From: DASZXJ01 sp035545895
Lineage (GTDB): Bacteria; Planctomycetota; Phycisphaerae; Tepidisphaerales; Tepidisphaeraceae
DNA length: 25,828 nt
NCBI GenBank assembly: GCA_035545895.1
Contig: DASZXJ010000161.1
Coordinates: 1-25,828 of the forward strand
Direction: 5' to 3'
The notes beneath the pieces are model-generated. The model was not told the origin of the DNA, ran no database searches, and saw nothing but the letters and a program-made list of their open reading frames with translations. Both the position numbers and the translations under genes were made by a program. Positions 1 to 7,301 of this stretch are shown here, one piece after another. The stretch's first letter is position 1. Each line of letters opens with the position of its first letter.

Positions 1-40
1 CGGCATGGCGCAACAAAGGAGCCGCGGGTCACTGGATCTT

Positions 41-135
41 CGTCATTCGGATTTCGTCATTGATTCGTCATTCAGATTATAGTCATTCGTCATTGGGATT
101 TTGTTGGTCATTGGGACTTGGCCATTGGTCATTAG
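41..135. repeat. Degenerate TCATT phrase repeats
   Basis: The segment contains at least six copies of GTCATT or CCATT followed by CGGATT, GATTCG, GGGATT, GGGACT or similar, spaced 8-20 bases apart. It looks like a decayed tandem array. No transposase or terminal repeat is associated with it. Confidence 0.6.
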
Positions 136-290
136 ATCCCAGTTTCCCCGCCAACCCCCGCCACTGGTTGCCTAGCGAACGATGCGGTCTCCCACCGTAC
201 TCTCCTACGGGTAAACTCGCTGCATTCGTCTGCATGATGGCTGGCAGCGCAGCGAGGATTTGGGATTTAAGAGCGATTCCAACGCCCATA

Positions 291-329
291 TTGACCTCCG
301 ATCAGCACCGGTATAATTACGGGCTGGAG
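291..329 (+). promoter_or_regulatory. Promoter and RBS of the aminotransferase gene
   Basis: TTGACC at 291-296 and a perfect TATAAT at 312-317 form a sigma70-like promoter with a short 15-base spacer. GGAG at 326-329 lies 8 bases before the ATG at 338. The predicted transcript leader would be only about 14 bases. Confidence 0.55.
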
Positions 330-337
330 CAAACAAC

Positions 338-1543
338 ATGATCCTTCTGGCTGACCGTTTAAACCTGATTTCCGAGTCCATTACCCTCAAAGTGAGCGCC
401 AAAGCCAATGCGTTGAAAAAGGCGGGGGTTGATGTCGTCGGCTTCGGCGCTGGCGAACCCGATTTTGATACGCCGGCCTTCATCAAGGACGCTGCCAAAG
501 CCTCGCTGGACAAGGGGATGACGAAGTACACCCCCACGCCTTGCATTCCCGAGCTGAAGCAGGCCATCGCGGACAAGTTCAGCAAGGAGAACGGGCTGTC
601 GTACAAGCCATCGCAAATCACCACTGGCGCTGGTGGAAAACACTGCCTGTACATGGCTTTCCTGGCAGTGGTGAATCCCGGCGATGAGGTGCTCATCCCT
701 TCGCCGTACTGGGTTTCCTATCCCGAGCAGGCCAAGCTGGCCGGGGCGAGCGTGAAGATCATTCGCGGCGAGGAGTCGCAGGGATTCAAGATCACGCCGA
801 AACAACTCGAACAGGCCATCGGTCCAAAAACCAAGGTGCTGATTCTCAATTCCCCCAGCAACCCGGCTGGTCACGCGTATAAGCCCGAGGAACTGAAAGC
901 CCTCGCGGACGTGGTGGTGAAACACCCGAAACTCGTGGTGTTCTCGGATGAAATTTACGAAAAGCTGGTTTACGACGGCTTGAAATTCGTCAGCTTCGCG
1001 ACGCTGAACCCGCAACTGATCGATCAGACGCTGACGTTCAATTGCCATTCAAAAAGCTTCGCCATGACCGGCTGGCGAATTGGCTACATCGGCGGACCGC
1101 AGGCGGTGATCGATGGGATCAACAAGCTGCAAAGCCAGATGACCAGCCACATCACCAGCTTTGCCCAGCAGGCAGCGATCGCAGCGCTCACCGACCCGCG
1201 CGGCGCGGAATCCGTCGAAAGTATGCGCCAGCAGTTCGAAAAACGAGGCCTGCATATGTGGCAACGATTGTCCAAGCTGCCCAAAGTCACCTGCGTCAAG
1301 CCGCAGGGCGCGTTCTACTGTTTCCCCAACATCGGCGCCTATATCGGCAAGAAGGCCGGCGGGGTCGAAATCACCGACGCGGTCTCGTTCAGCGCTGCCC
1401 TGCTGGAACAAAATCACGTGGCGGTGGTTCCGGGCAACGACAGCGGATTTGAAACGCACGTGCGATTGAGCTTCGCCACCAGCATGGAACAGATCGACAA
1501 AGGGATCGATCGCGTTGGATCGTTTTTGGAAGGGATTAAGTAG
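338..1543 (+). CDS. aspC: Aspartate-type aminotransferase (class I, PLP)
   Basis: A 401-residue fold-type I aminotransferase that moves an amino group between aspartate (or a related amino acid) and 2-oxoglutarate in the cytosol. The N-terminus has the GAGEPDFDTP substrate-loop motif typical of subgroup I-beta enzymes. NSPSNPAGH, SDEIYEKLVYDG and SKSFAMTGWRIGYIGG follow in order; Lys239 in the last motif is the expected Schiff-base lysine. The C-terminal HVRLSFATS contains the carboxylate-binding Arg. The length is normal. GGAG 8 bases upstream supports the ATG at 338. I-beta enzymes in some phyla also act as prephenate aminotransferases, so the exact substrate is not settled by sequence. A strong hairpin lies downstream at 1637-1663. 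Confidence 0.9.
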   Translation: MILLADRLNLISESITLKVSAKANALKKAGVDVVGFGAGEPDFDTPAFIKDAAKASLDKGMTKYTPTPCIPELKQAIADKFSKENGLSYKPSQITTGAGGKHCLYMAFLAVVNPGDEVLIPSPYWVSYPEQAKLAGASVKIIRGEESQGFKITPKQLEQAIGPKTKVLILNSPSNPAGHAYKPEELKALADVVVKHPKLVVFSDEIYEKLVYDGLKFVSFATLNPQLIDQTLTFNCHSKSFAMTGWRIGYIGGPQAVIDGINKLQSQMTSHITSFAQQAAIAALTDPRGAESVESMRQQFEKRGLHMWQRLSKLPKVTCVKPQGAFYCFPNIGAYIGKKAGGVEITDAVSFSAALLEQNHVAVVPGNDSGFETHVRLSFATSMEQIDKGIDRVGSFLEGIK

Positions 1544-1571
1544 GTTCTTCGAAAAACGTCCATTCAAAGTG

Positions 1572-1600
1572 TTTAGTGTCGCCGCTTGCGGTGGGTTCGG
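1572..1600 (+). repeat. Solo half-copy of the GCCGCTTGCGGC palindromic element
   Basis: This 29-base stretch matches 24 of 29 positions with the left arm of the nested palindrome at 13816-13844, sharing the core CGCCGCTTGCGG. Here the opposite arm is missing. It is followed at 1605-1617 and 1618-1630 by a tandem duplication of a 13-mer (GAATTCCCTATGT, then the same with one change). Confidence 0.55.
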
Positions 1601-1636
1601 GCGGGAATTCCCTATGTGAATTCCCTATATGATGGG

Positions 1637-1663
1637 AAGGCCCACGGCTAAGCCGTGGGCTTT
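1637..1663. terminator. Hairpin, probable terminator after the aminotransferase gene
   Basis: CCCACGGCT and AGCCGTGGG form a perfect 9-bp stem at 1641-1659, extended outward by AAGG/CTTT with one mismatch. The right arm runs into CTTTGTTTGGTTTTG, a T-rich but interrupted tract on the + strand. It fits an imperfect intrinsic terminator, but could equally be a dispersed hairpin repeat like others in this window. Confidence 0.5.
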
Positions 1664-1693
1664 GTTTGGTTTTGACCCTACAATACGCGCCGG

Positions 1694-2668
1694 ATGACGA
1701 CCCATGCGATGACCAAAACCGACGGCCACCACGAGTTCGATCCCGATCAATACCGCATGAGCATCGGCGAACACCTGGAAGAGCTGCGCATGCGGCTCAT
1801 CATGGCGCTGCTGGGCTTTGCCGTCGTCGCGGTCTTCTGCCTGATCTTCGGCCAGCAGGTCATGTCGATCTTCTGCAAACCGCTGATTACGGTGCTTCAA
1901 TCCTATGAGATCAATCCGCAGATTTATTTCACGCAGATGTCAGACCCGTTCATGGTCTACATCGAAATCAGCATGATCAGCGCGACCGCGATTGCGTCGC
2001 CATGGATTGTCTATCAGATCTGGCAATTCGTCGCAGCGGGGCTTTATCCGAGTGAACGAAAAATCGTCACCAAATATGTCCCGCTGAGCATTACGCTTTT
2101 GATCAGCGGCATGGTATTCGTCTATTACCTGGTGCTGCCCTGGACTCTTCAGTTTTTTCTCGCGTTTAGCATCAGCATTCCCCTGCCGACCGTAAAAAGC
2201 CCGACGACGCCAGCTCCCACGACTCAGAACAGCAGCATTCAAATGCTCGATGGCGATCCGGAGGTCAATACGGAAGGCCAGGTCTGGATCAATCGAATTG
2301 ATGGCCGGTTGAAACTCTTCTACGGTGGAAAAGCGCGAATTCTTCCGTTCGGCCCGGAAAACCTGACCGCCCCGCTCATCACGTTGCCCGATTACATCGA
2401 CCTGGTTTTCGGCATGTTGCTGACGTTTGGCCTGAGCTTCCAGTTGCCGCTGGTGGTCATGGCGCTGGTGGCGATTGGAATTCTTGAGATCGCCATGCTG
2501 AAGGCGTCGCGAAGGTACGTTTACTTCGGCATGTCCATCCTGGCGGCTGCCATCACGCCCGGGGACGTTATTACCGCTACAATCGCTTTGATGATACCTT
2601 TGATAGGCCTGTTCGAACTTGGAATCTGGCTGGCGCGGTCGAAGGAACCAAAGGCGCTTGAAGATTAA
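1694..2668 (+). CDS. tatC: Sec-independent protein translocase subunit TatC
   Basis: A 324-residue polytopic membrane protein, the core receptor of the twin-arginine translocase that binds RR signal peptides. The cytoplasmic N-terminus has the diagnostic HLEELRMRL motif, followed by TM1, the DPFMVYIEI start of TM2, YQIWQFVAAGLYPSERK, and at the C-terminus ITPGD and LFELGIW of TM5-TM6. The family is usually about 240-260 residues. The excess is an insertion of roughly 60 residues, rich in Pro/Thr and then polar, between TM3 (ending FFLAF) and TM4 (starting near LPDYIDLVFG), in the second periplasmic loop. No TatA or TatB is present in the window. A TACAAT box at 1679-1684 would put transcription start just before the ATG, so the mRNA may be leaderless; ATG 1709 is an alternative start. 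Confidence 0.92.
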   Translation: MTTHAMTKTDGHHEFDPDQYRMSIGEHLEELRMRLIMALLGFAVVAVFCLIFGQQVMSIFCKPLITVLQSYEINPQIYFTQMSDPFMVYIEISMISATAIASPWIVYQIWQFVAAGLYPSERKIVTKYVPLSITLLISGMVFVYYLVLPWTLQFFLAFSISIPLPTVKSPTTPAPTTQNSSIQMLDGDPEVNTEGQVWINRIDGRLKLFYGGKARILPFGPENLTAPLITLPDYIDLVFGMLLTFGLSFQLPLVVMALVAIGILEIAMLKASRRYVYFGMSILAAAITPGDVITATIALMIPLIGLFELGIWLARSKEPKALED

Positions 2669-2728
2669 ACCGAAATTGGACGTACTGGAATAGTGACTGG
2701 ACACCTTGTTTTGTTATGAGACTGTAAC

Positions 2729-3271
2729 ATGATTCATCCCTGGCACGATGTAACCCCCGGCGAAAAGCTGCCCCATGAGTTCTCATCCATCATTGAGATC
2801 CCATTTGGCTCGAGCGTGAAATACGAACTCGACAAGCCCTCGGGCCTGATTAAGCTTGACCGGGTGCTTTATTCAGCCGTCTATTACCCGGCCAATTATG
2901 GGTTTATCCCACAGACACTGGCCGAAGATGATGATCCGCTCGACGTACTGGTATTCTGCCAGGAAACCGTCGCGCCATTGACGCTGATCAAGTCCCGCAC
3001 GATCGGCCTGATGACCATGGTGGATTCGGGCAAGAAGGATCACAAGATCATCGCGATTGCGGTAAATGATCCGGAATTCAACAGCTACAACGAAGCCGCT
3101 GAAATGCCGCCCCACCGCCTGACCATGCTTCGCCGATTCTTCCAGGATTACAAGCAACTGGAAGGCAAGGCAGTCGAGGTGGATGACATCGAGCCGGCCA
3201 AGGCGGCTTATCCGGTGATCGAAGATGCGCTGCTTCGCTATAGTCGCCAGCGTCGGCGCGGATTTCATTAA
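2729..3271 (+). CDS. ppa: Inorganic pyrophosphatase (family I)
   Basis: A 180-residue soluble cytoplasmic enzyme that hydrolyses pyrophosphate to phosphate with Mg2+, pulling biosynthetic reactions forward. Landmarks in order are IIEIPFGSSVKYELDKPSG, DRVLYSAVYYPANYGFIPQTL and the family signature DDDPLDVLVF that holds metal-binding aspartates; the DSGKKDHKIIAI segment follows. The length fits bacterial homohexameric enzymes. The C-terminus ends with a basic SRQRRRGFH tail. The gene follows tatC by 60 bases on the same strand. No clear ribosome binding site is visible before the ATG. Confidence 0.95.
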   Translation: MIHPWHDVTPGEKLPHEFSSIIEIPFGSSVKYELDKPSGLIKLDRVLYSAVYYPANYGFIPQTLAEDDDPLDVLVFCQETVAPLTLIKSRTIGLMTMVDSGKKDHKIIAIAVNDPEFNSYNEAAEMPPHRLTMLRRFFQDYKQLEGKAVEVDDIEPAKAAYPVIEDALLRYSRQRRRGFH

Positions 3272-3319
3272 ATCCAAAAACGTTATCCAAGGTTGTCTAT
3301 TGTGCCCTTGATTCATCAG

Positions 3320-3349
3320 GCAGTTTGAAGACGATGCTCGTCAAACTGC
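3320..3349. promoter_or_regulatory. Dyad upstream of the efflux unit (operator candidate)
   Basis: GCAGTTTGA (3320-3328) and TCAAACTGC (3341-3349) form a perfect 9-bp inverted repeat with a 12-base spacer, ending just before the GAGGG ribosome binding site at 3350-3354 of the HlyD gene. Efflux units of this type are often controlled by TetR-family repressors that bind such dyads, but no regulator gene is present in the window. It could instead be an RNA hairpin. Confidence 0.45.
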
Positions 3350-3359
3350 GAGGGCAGGC

Positions 3360-4193
3360 ATGTTCAAACGCATGATCGCGATGGCGGTGGTTGGCGGCGC
3401 GTTGATCGCGTTGCTGATCATCAGCCAGCATCGGAATCCGCCGCTGAAGGTCTCGGGATTTATCGAAGCCGATGAAATTCGTGTTGGCTCGCGCGTGGGC
3501 GGACGCGTCAAAACCGTCTCCGCCATTGAAGGTCAAACCGTTAAAGTCAACGATTCATTGATTGAACTTGAACCGTACGATCTGCTCGCCCGGCACGCTG
3601 AATCGGTTGCCAAGCTCGAACAAGCGCGTGCCCAGCAGCAGCTTGCTCAAATCACATTTGATCGGATCAAACCCGCATACGAGCGCAACGCGGCCTCGCA
3701 CGAGGAGATGGACACCGCCGCCGCCCAGTTGAAAGCCGCGCAGGCCGCGACCGAATCGGTCGATGCAACCGTCAAAGCGCTCGATGAGCAAATCAAGGAA
3801 TTAAAAATTGTCGCGCCGGTCAATGGCCGGGTCGAAGCGGTGGACCTCCAGCCCGGCGATTTGGTGGCTGCCAATGCGCCGGTGCTCTCTCTGATGGATA
3901 CGAGCAATCTCTGGGTGCGCGTATATCTGCCCGAAAATCACCTGGATGTGCAGGTGGGCCAAAAACTGGAAGTGACGGTGGACAGTTTCCCCAATCGCAA
4001 ATTCACCGGCCACGTTTCCTTCGTCGCCCGCCAGGCCGAGTTCACGCCCGGCAACGTACAAACCCCCGAAGAACGCTCCAAGCAGGTTTTCCGCATGAAA
4101 GTCACGCTGGATGAGGGCTTGGATGTCCTGCATCCGGGAATGTCCGCAGATGTTTGGCTGAACACTAAGGCAGAGGACAAGGGGAAAGAATAG
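3360..4193 (+). CDS. HlyD-family periplasmic adaptor of an ABC efflux system
   Basis: A 277-residue membrane-fusion protein with one N-terminal membrane anchor (residues about 5-22), a lipoyl half (VGSRVGGRVKTVSAIEGQTVKVND), an alpha-helical hairpin of Ala/Gln/Glu-rich heptads, the second lipoyl half (IVAPVNGRVEAVDLQPGDLV) and a beta-barrel domain containing the TPEERSKQVFRMKV segment. This arrangement resembles YbhG-type adaptors that link inner-membrane ABC-2 exporters to the outer membrane. GAGGG 5 bases before the ATG supports the start. The last residues, EDKGKE, are encoded by a CAAGGGGA repeat that pairs with the intergenic repeat immediately downstream. The substrate is unknown. It is cotranscribed with the fused ABC protein. 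Confidence 0.88.
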   Translation: MFKRMIAMAVVGGALIALLIISQHRNPPLKVSGFIEADEIRVGSRVGGRVKTVSAIEGQTVKVNDSLIELEPYDLLARHAESVAKLEQARAQQQLAQITFDRIKPAYERNAASHEEMDTAAAQLKAAQAATESVDATVKALDEQIKELKIVAPVNGRVEAVDLQPGDLVAANAPVLSLMDTSNLWVRVYLPENHLDVQVGQKLEVTVDSFPNRKFTGHVSFVARQAEFTPGNVQTPEERSKQVFRMKVTLDEGLDVLHPGMSADVWLNTKAEDKGKE

Positions 4194-4233
4194 TCTGGAT
4201 CCCCTTGTCCCCCTTTCTCCTTGTCCCCTTGTC
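4175..4233. repeat. CCCCTTGTCC phrase repeat with inverted copy in the HlyD gene end
   Basis: GGACAAGGGGA at 4175-4185, inside the end of the HlyD gene, is perfectly complementary to TCCCCTTGTCC at 4200-4210. Further direct copies of CTTGTCCCC lie at 4218-4233. The stop codon of the HlyD gene is in the loop of the hairpin. The element may act as an RNA stem between the two genes of the efflux unit, or may simply be a dispersed repeat. Confidence 0.6.
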
Positions 4234-4252
4234 AATGAAGTGCAGCGGTTCC

Positions 4253-6418
4253 ATGAGCGATCAACCCGTCATCAACCTCTCCCACCTCACCCGCAAATTC
4301 GGTGATGTCGTCGCGGTGAATGATGTCAGCTTCCGCGTCAATCGCGGCGCGATTTATGGGTTGCTCGGGCCCAACGGCAGCGGCAAATCGACCATCATTC
4401 GAATGCTATGCGGCGTGCTCGAACCGACCGCCGGCGAAGCAACCGTGCTTGGATATGACGTGCGCGCCCAGGCTGAGTCGATCAAACGGCGCATCGGGTA
4501 CATGTCGCAAAAGTTCAGCCTGTATTCCGATCTCTCCGTTCGCGAAAATCTCGATTTTTATGGCCAGATTTACGGGCTTTCTCCGCAAAAGCTCATCGAT
4601 CGCTCGGAGGCGGTGCTGAAACTCACTTCTTTAACGAATCGGATCGATCAACTGGCCGGCACGCTCAGCGGCGGGTGGAAACAGCGGCTGGCGCTGGCGT
4701 GCGCGCTGATTCACGAGCCGCAGATCATCTTTCTCGATGAGCCGACGGCCGGCATCGATCCGGTCGCGCGCAGGCAATTGTGGGATCTGCTCTTCGAATT
4801 GTCCGGCCAGGGTGTCACGCTGCTGGTCACGACCCATTACATGGACGAGGCCGAACGCTGCACCGATGTGGGCTACATCTATAACTCACGGCTGCTGGTC
4901 ACGGGCAAACCAGAGGAATTGAAAAAACTCCCGCACGTGACTCCGCCAGGCACCAAGCGATATGAAATCGAAGTGCCTTCCCCCACCTCGCATCTCAGCC
5001 GCTTGCGGCTTAGCGCGGGCGTTCAAGACGCAACACTCTTCGGCCAAACCATTCACGCCCTGGTCGATCAATCGGTCGATGAAACCGTAATTCAATCAAA
5101 GCTCGCGCCCGATGAGGCTCAGATTCGTCCGATCACACCAACGCTTGAAGATGTTTTTGTCACACTGACCAGGGGCGCTGAACAATCCAAACTCTCAGCC
5201 ACTGCCGCAGCGACTGAAGCGCCAAAGCCTGTCGCCAAAAAGCCGGGCCGCTCGACCGAACAGCAGCGGCTGTTCTGGGGACTGCTTGCAATCTTCGTCA
5301 AGGAATTTGCCCATATCCGGCGACAGCCTTCGACGCTTTTCTTCATGTTTGTGATTCCAGTCGTTCAAACGCTGATTTTCGGCGTGGCGCTCGATACCCA
5401 AATCGAGCGAATTCCCGCAGTCGTCTACAATCTGGACGGAAGAACCGCATCGCGCGAATTGATCGAAGCATTCGCCAACACCGAAAAGATCAGCATCCTC
5501 GAACGGGTTTATGACGAAGATTCATTTCGACATGCACTAACCAGCGGCCGCGCACGAGTGGGCATCCGCATCGGGCCAGACTATACGGAACACTTGATTC
5601 GCGGAGAGCAGGCCGATGTTCAGGTATTGATCGACGGCAGCGACTCGCAAGTCGCCACCACCGCGCAAAACGCCGCAAACCTCCTGGGGCTCAACCGCTC
5701 GATCATGCTCGCAAAAAGCAAAGGAGAAGCCGCGCAGCTTGCACCGGCACGAGAGCAAACCGGCGCAGCCGCACTTCCGATCGACGTTCGCACAAGGTTG
5801 CTCTACAACCCCAATCTCGACAGTTCTTTTTTCTTCGTACCGGGACTGGTTGGAATTATTCTTCAGTTGGTCACTTTGTTTCTCACCAGCTTTGCCATCG
5901 TGCGTGAGCAGGAACAGGGAACGCTTGAACAGCTTTTCGTCACGCCCGTCGGACGCGCGGGATTAATGCTGGGCAAACTGCTGCCCTACGCAATTGTCGG
6001 ATTTGTCGAAACGCTGCTGGTCTTGGCGGTCATGGTTTACCTGTTTGGCATTCCGATTCATGGCAGTTTGGCGCTGCTGCTTTTGCTGACATCGCTGTTT
6101 TTGGTCTGTTCGCTGGGATTGGGATTGTTCATTTCGACCATCGCCCGAACACAAGTAGCGGCCATGCAGTTTGCGTTCATCGTGATGCTGCCTTCGGTGC
6201 TGCTATCCGGTTTCGTCTTCCCGCGCAGCCAGATGCCGTGGGCCATCTATTGGGTCACCTTTACCATTCCGGTCACCTATTTCATCGAGATTCTACGCGG
6301 CATCGTTTTGCGCGGTGCCGATCTTTTAGATCTCATGCCCAACGTCATTGGGCTGTTCATTTGTTGCATCGTGATTCTCGGACTGAGCATCTCGCGGTTC
6401 AGGAAGACGATTTCATAG
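4253..6418 (+). CDS. ABC-2 type exporter with fused ATPase and permease
   Basis: A 721-residue protein. Residues 6-235 are an ABC ATPase: Walker A GPNGSGKST (39-47), Q-loop Gln86, signature LSGGW (138-142), Walker B IIFLDEPTAG (158-167) and the TTHYMDEAE switch region. After a linker that begins at about 320, an ABC-2 permease follows: a first membrane helix near FFMFVIPVVQTLIFGVA, a large extracytoplasmic loop, and five C-terminal membrane helices including the LRGIVLRG motif. In related YbhF/YbhS and RbbA-type systems the ATPase and permease are separate or there are two ATPase domains; here one of each is fused. With the HlyD adaptor it should export a small molecule across the envelope. 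ATG 4253 is chosen because the protein family begins at about this point; ATG 4235 is possible. The 3' end overlaps convergent murQ by 20 bases. Confidence 0.9.
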   Translation: MSDQPVINLSHLTRKFGDVVAVNDVSFRVNRGAIYGLLGPNGSGKSTIIRMLCGVLEPTAGEATVLGYDVRAQAESIKRRIGYMSQKFSLYSDLSVRENLDFYGQIYGLSPQKLIDRSEAVLKLTSLTNRIDQLAGTLSGGWKQRLALACALIHEPQIIFLDEPTAGIDPVARRQLWDLLFELSGQGVTLLVTTHYMDEAERCTDVGYIYNSRLLVTGKPEELKKLPHVTPPGTKRYEIEVPSPTSHLSRLRLSAGVQDATLFGQTIHALVDQSVDETVIQSKLAPDEAQIRPITPTLEDVFVTLTRGAEQSKLSATAAATEAPKPVAKKPGRSTEQQRLFWGLLAIFVKEFAHIRRQPSTLFFMFVIPVVQTLIFGVALDTQIERIPAVVYNLDGRTASRELIEAFANTEKISILERVYDEDSFRHALTSGRARVGIRIGPDYTEHLIRGEQADVQVLIDGSDSQVATTAQNAANLLGLNRSIMLAKSKGEAAQLAPAREQTGAAALPIDVRTRLLYNPNLDSSFFFVPGLVGIILQLVTLFLTSFAIVREQEQGTLEQLFVTPVGRAGLMLGKLLPYAIVGFVETLLVLAVMVYLFGIPIHGSLALLLLLTSLFLVCSLGLGLFISTIARTQVAAMQFAFIVMLPSVLLSGFVFPRSQMPWAIYWVTFTIPVTYFIEILRGIVLRGADLLDLMPNVIGLFICCIVILGLSISRFRKTIS

Positions 6419-7301
6419 CCTCGCGCAAATGGCCGCCTGCCGCGGTGATGCGCTGGCGGGCATCGGCTTGCGATAAATTCAATTTCTGCATGATGATCGC
6501 AACCTTCAATTCCCCATTAGCCCGATCCAGCAATTGATTGGCAGCCACACGATCCAGGCCCGTCAATATCCCGACAATTCGGGTGGCACGATCTCGAAGT
6601 TTTGCGTTGGTGACACGCAGATCGACCATCAGATTTTCATAACACTTGCCAAGTTGAACCAGGCTGATGGTTGTGATCTGATTGAGGATCAACTTGGTGG
6701 CTGTGCCGGCTTTAAGGCGTGTCGAACCTGTTAATACCTCTGGCCCGGTTAAAGGTCGAATTACCACATCCACTTTCGGCTCATTCGGAACGGGTTCGAC
6801 GCACGATAGAAAAATCGTCCTGGCACCCAGTTCGATGGCGCGATTGAGCGCTCCATGCACATAAGGCGTGGTTCCGCCCGTGGCGATGCCCATCGCGACA
6901 TCAAGGGCGGTTACTTTTAGTTCATCGACGTCCTTCGCGCCCTGTTGGGGCAAATCCTCGGCCCCTTCCTTCGCGCGGAACATTGCATCTTTTCCGCCCG
7001 CAATGACTCCGATGACCATTTGCGGATCAATGCCAAAGGTCGGCGGGCATTCCGAGGCATCGAGCACACCCAATCGGCCGCTGGTGCCCGCGCCGAAATA
7101 AATCAGCCGCCCGGATTGCTTGAATGCTTGAGTGACAAATTCGATCGCTCGGGCAACATTGGCGCGCTGTGATTCCACTGCAAACAGCATGGCCCGATCC
7201 TGTAAATTCATTGCTTCAACGGCCTGCTCGATGGACATCGAGTCGAGGTTCATCGACTCGGGCAGGCGTTGTTCCGTCAGCAGGTGGGATCGGTCGTTCA
7301 T
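6399..7301 (-). CDS. murQ: N-acetylmuramic acid 6-phosphate etherase
   Basis: A 300-residue cytoplasmic SIS-fold enzyme that cleaves the lactyl ether of MurNAc-6-phosphate to give GlcNAc-6-phosphate and D-lactate. Near-diagnostic motifs are LTEQRLPES near the N-terminus, YFGAGTSGRLGVLDASECPPTFG (its Glu84 matches the catalytic glutamate), AKEGAEDL with a second conserved acidic pair, and GIATGGTTPYVHGAL; TGSTRLKAGTATKLILNQ is the conserved C-terminal block. The length is typical. The start codon overlaps the stop of anmK by 4 bases, so the two are translationally coupled. The 3' end overlaps the convergent ABC gene. Confidence 0.95.
   Translation of the reverse strand: MNDRSHLLTEQRLPESMNLDSMSIEQAVEAMNLQDRAMLFAVESQRANVARAIEFVTQAFKQSGRLIYFGAGTSGRLGVLDASECPPTFGIDPQMVIGVIAGGKDAMFRAKEGAEDLPQQGAKDVDELKVTALDVAMGIATGGTTPYVHGALNRAIELGARTIFLSCVEPVPNEPKVDVVIRPLTGPEVLTGSTRLKAGTATKLILNQITTISLVQLGKCYENLMVDLRVTNAKLRDRATRIVGILTGLDRVAANQLLDRANGELKVAIIMQKLNLSQADARQRITAAGGHLREAMKSSS

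Larger units (their letters stand above)
1..337. other. Repeat-rich upstream region with no convincing gene
   Basis: No believable coding region is seen. Positions 41-135 hold degenerate copies of a TCATTCGGATTT / TCATTGGGA phrase. Positions 216-223 (CTCGCTGC) and 249-256 (GCAGCGAG) form an 8-bp inverted repeat that could fold as a hairpin in the leader. The last 50 bases carry the promoter and ribosome binding site of the aminotransferase gene. Short reading frames here have low-complexity translations and match no family I recognise. Confidence 0.6.

Noticed and set aside
150..290. Possible structured RNA upstream of the aminotransferase gene
   Set aside because: One 8-bp inverted repeat is present, but no signature of SRP RNA, tmRNA, RNase P RNA, 6S RNA or a known riboswitch could be found by eye.
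60..696. Short frames on both strands in and around the left-end repeats
   Set aside because: They run through repeat DNA or antisense to the aminotransferase and have low-complexity translations.
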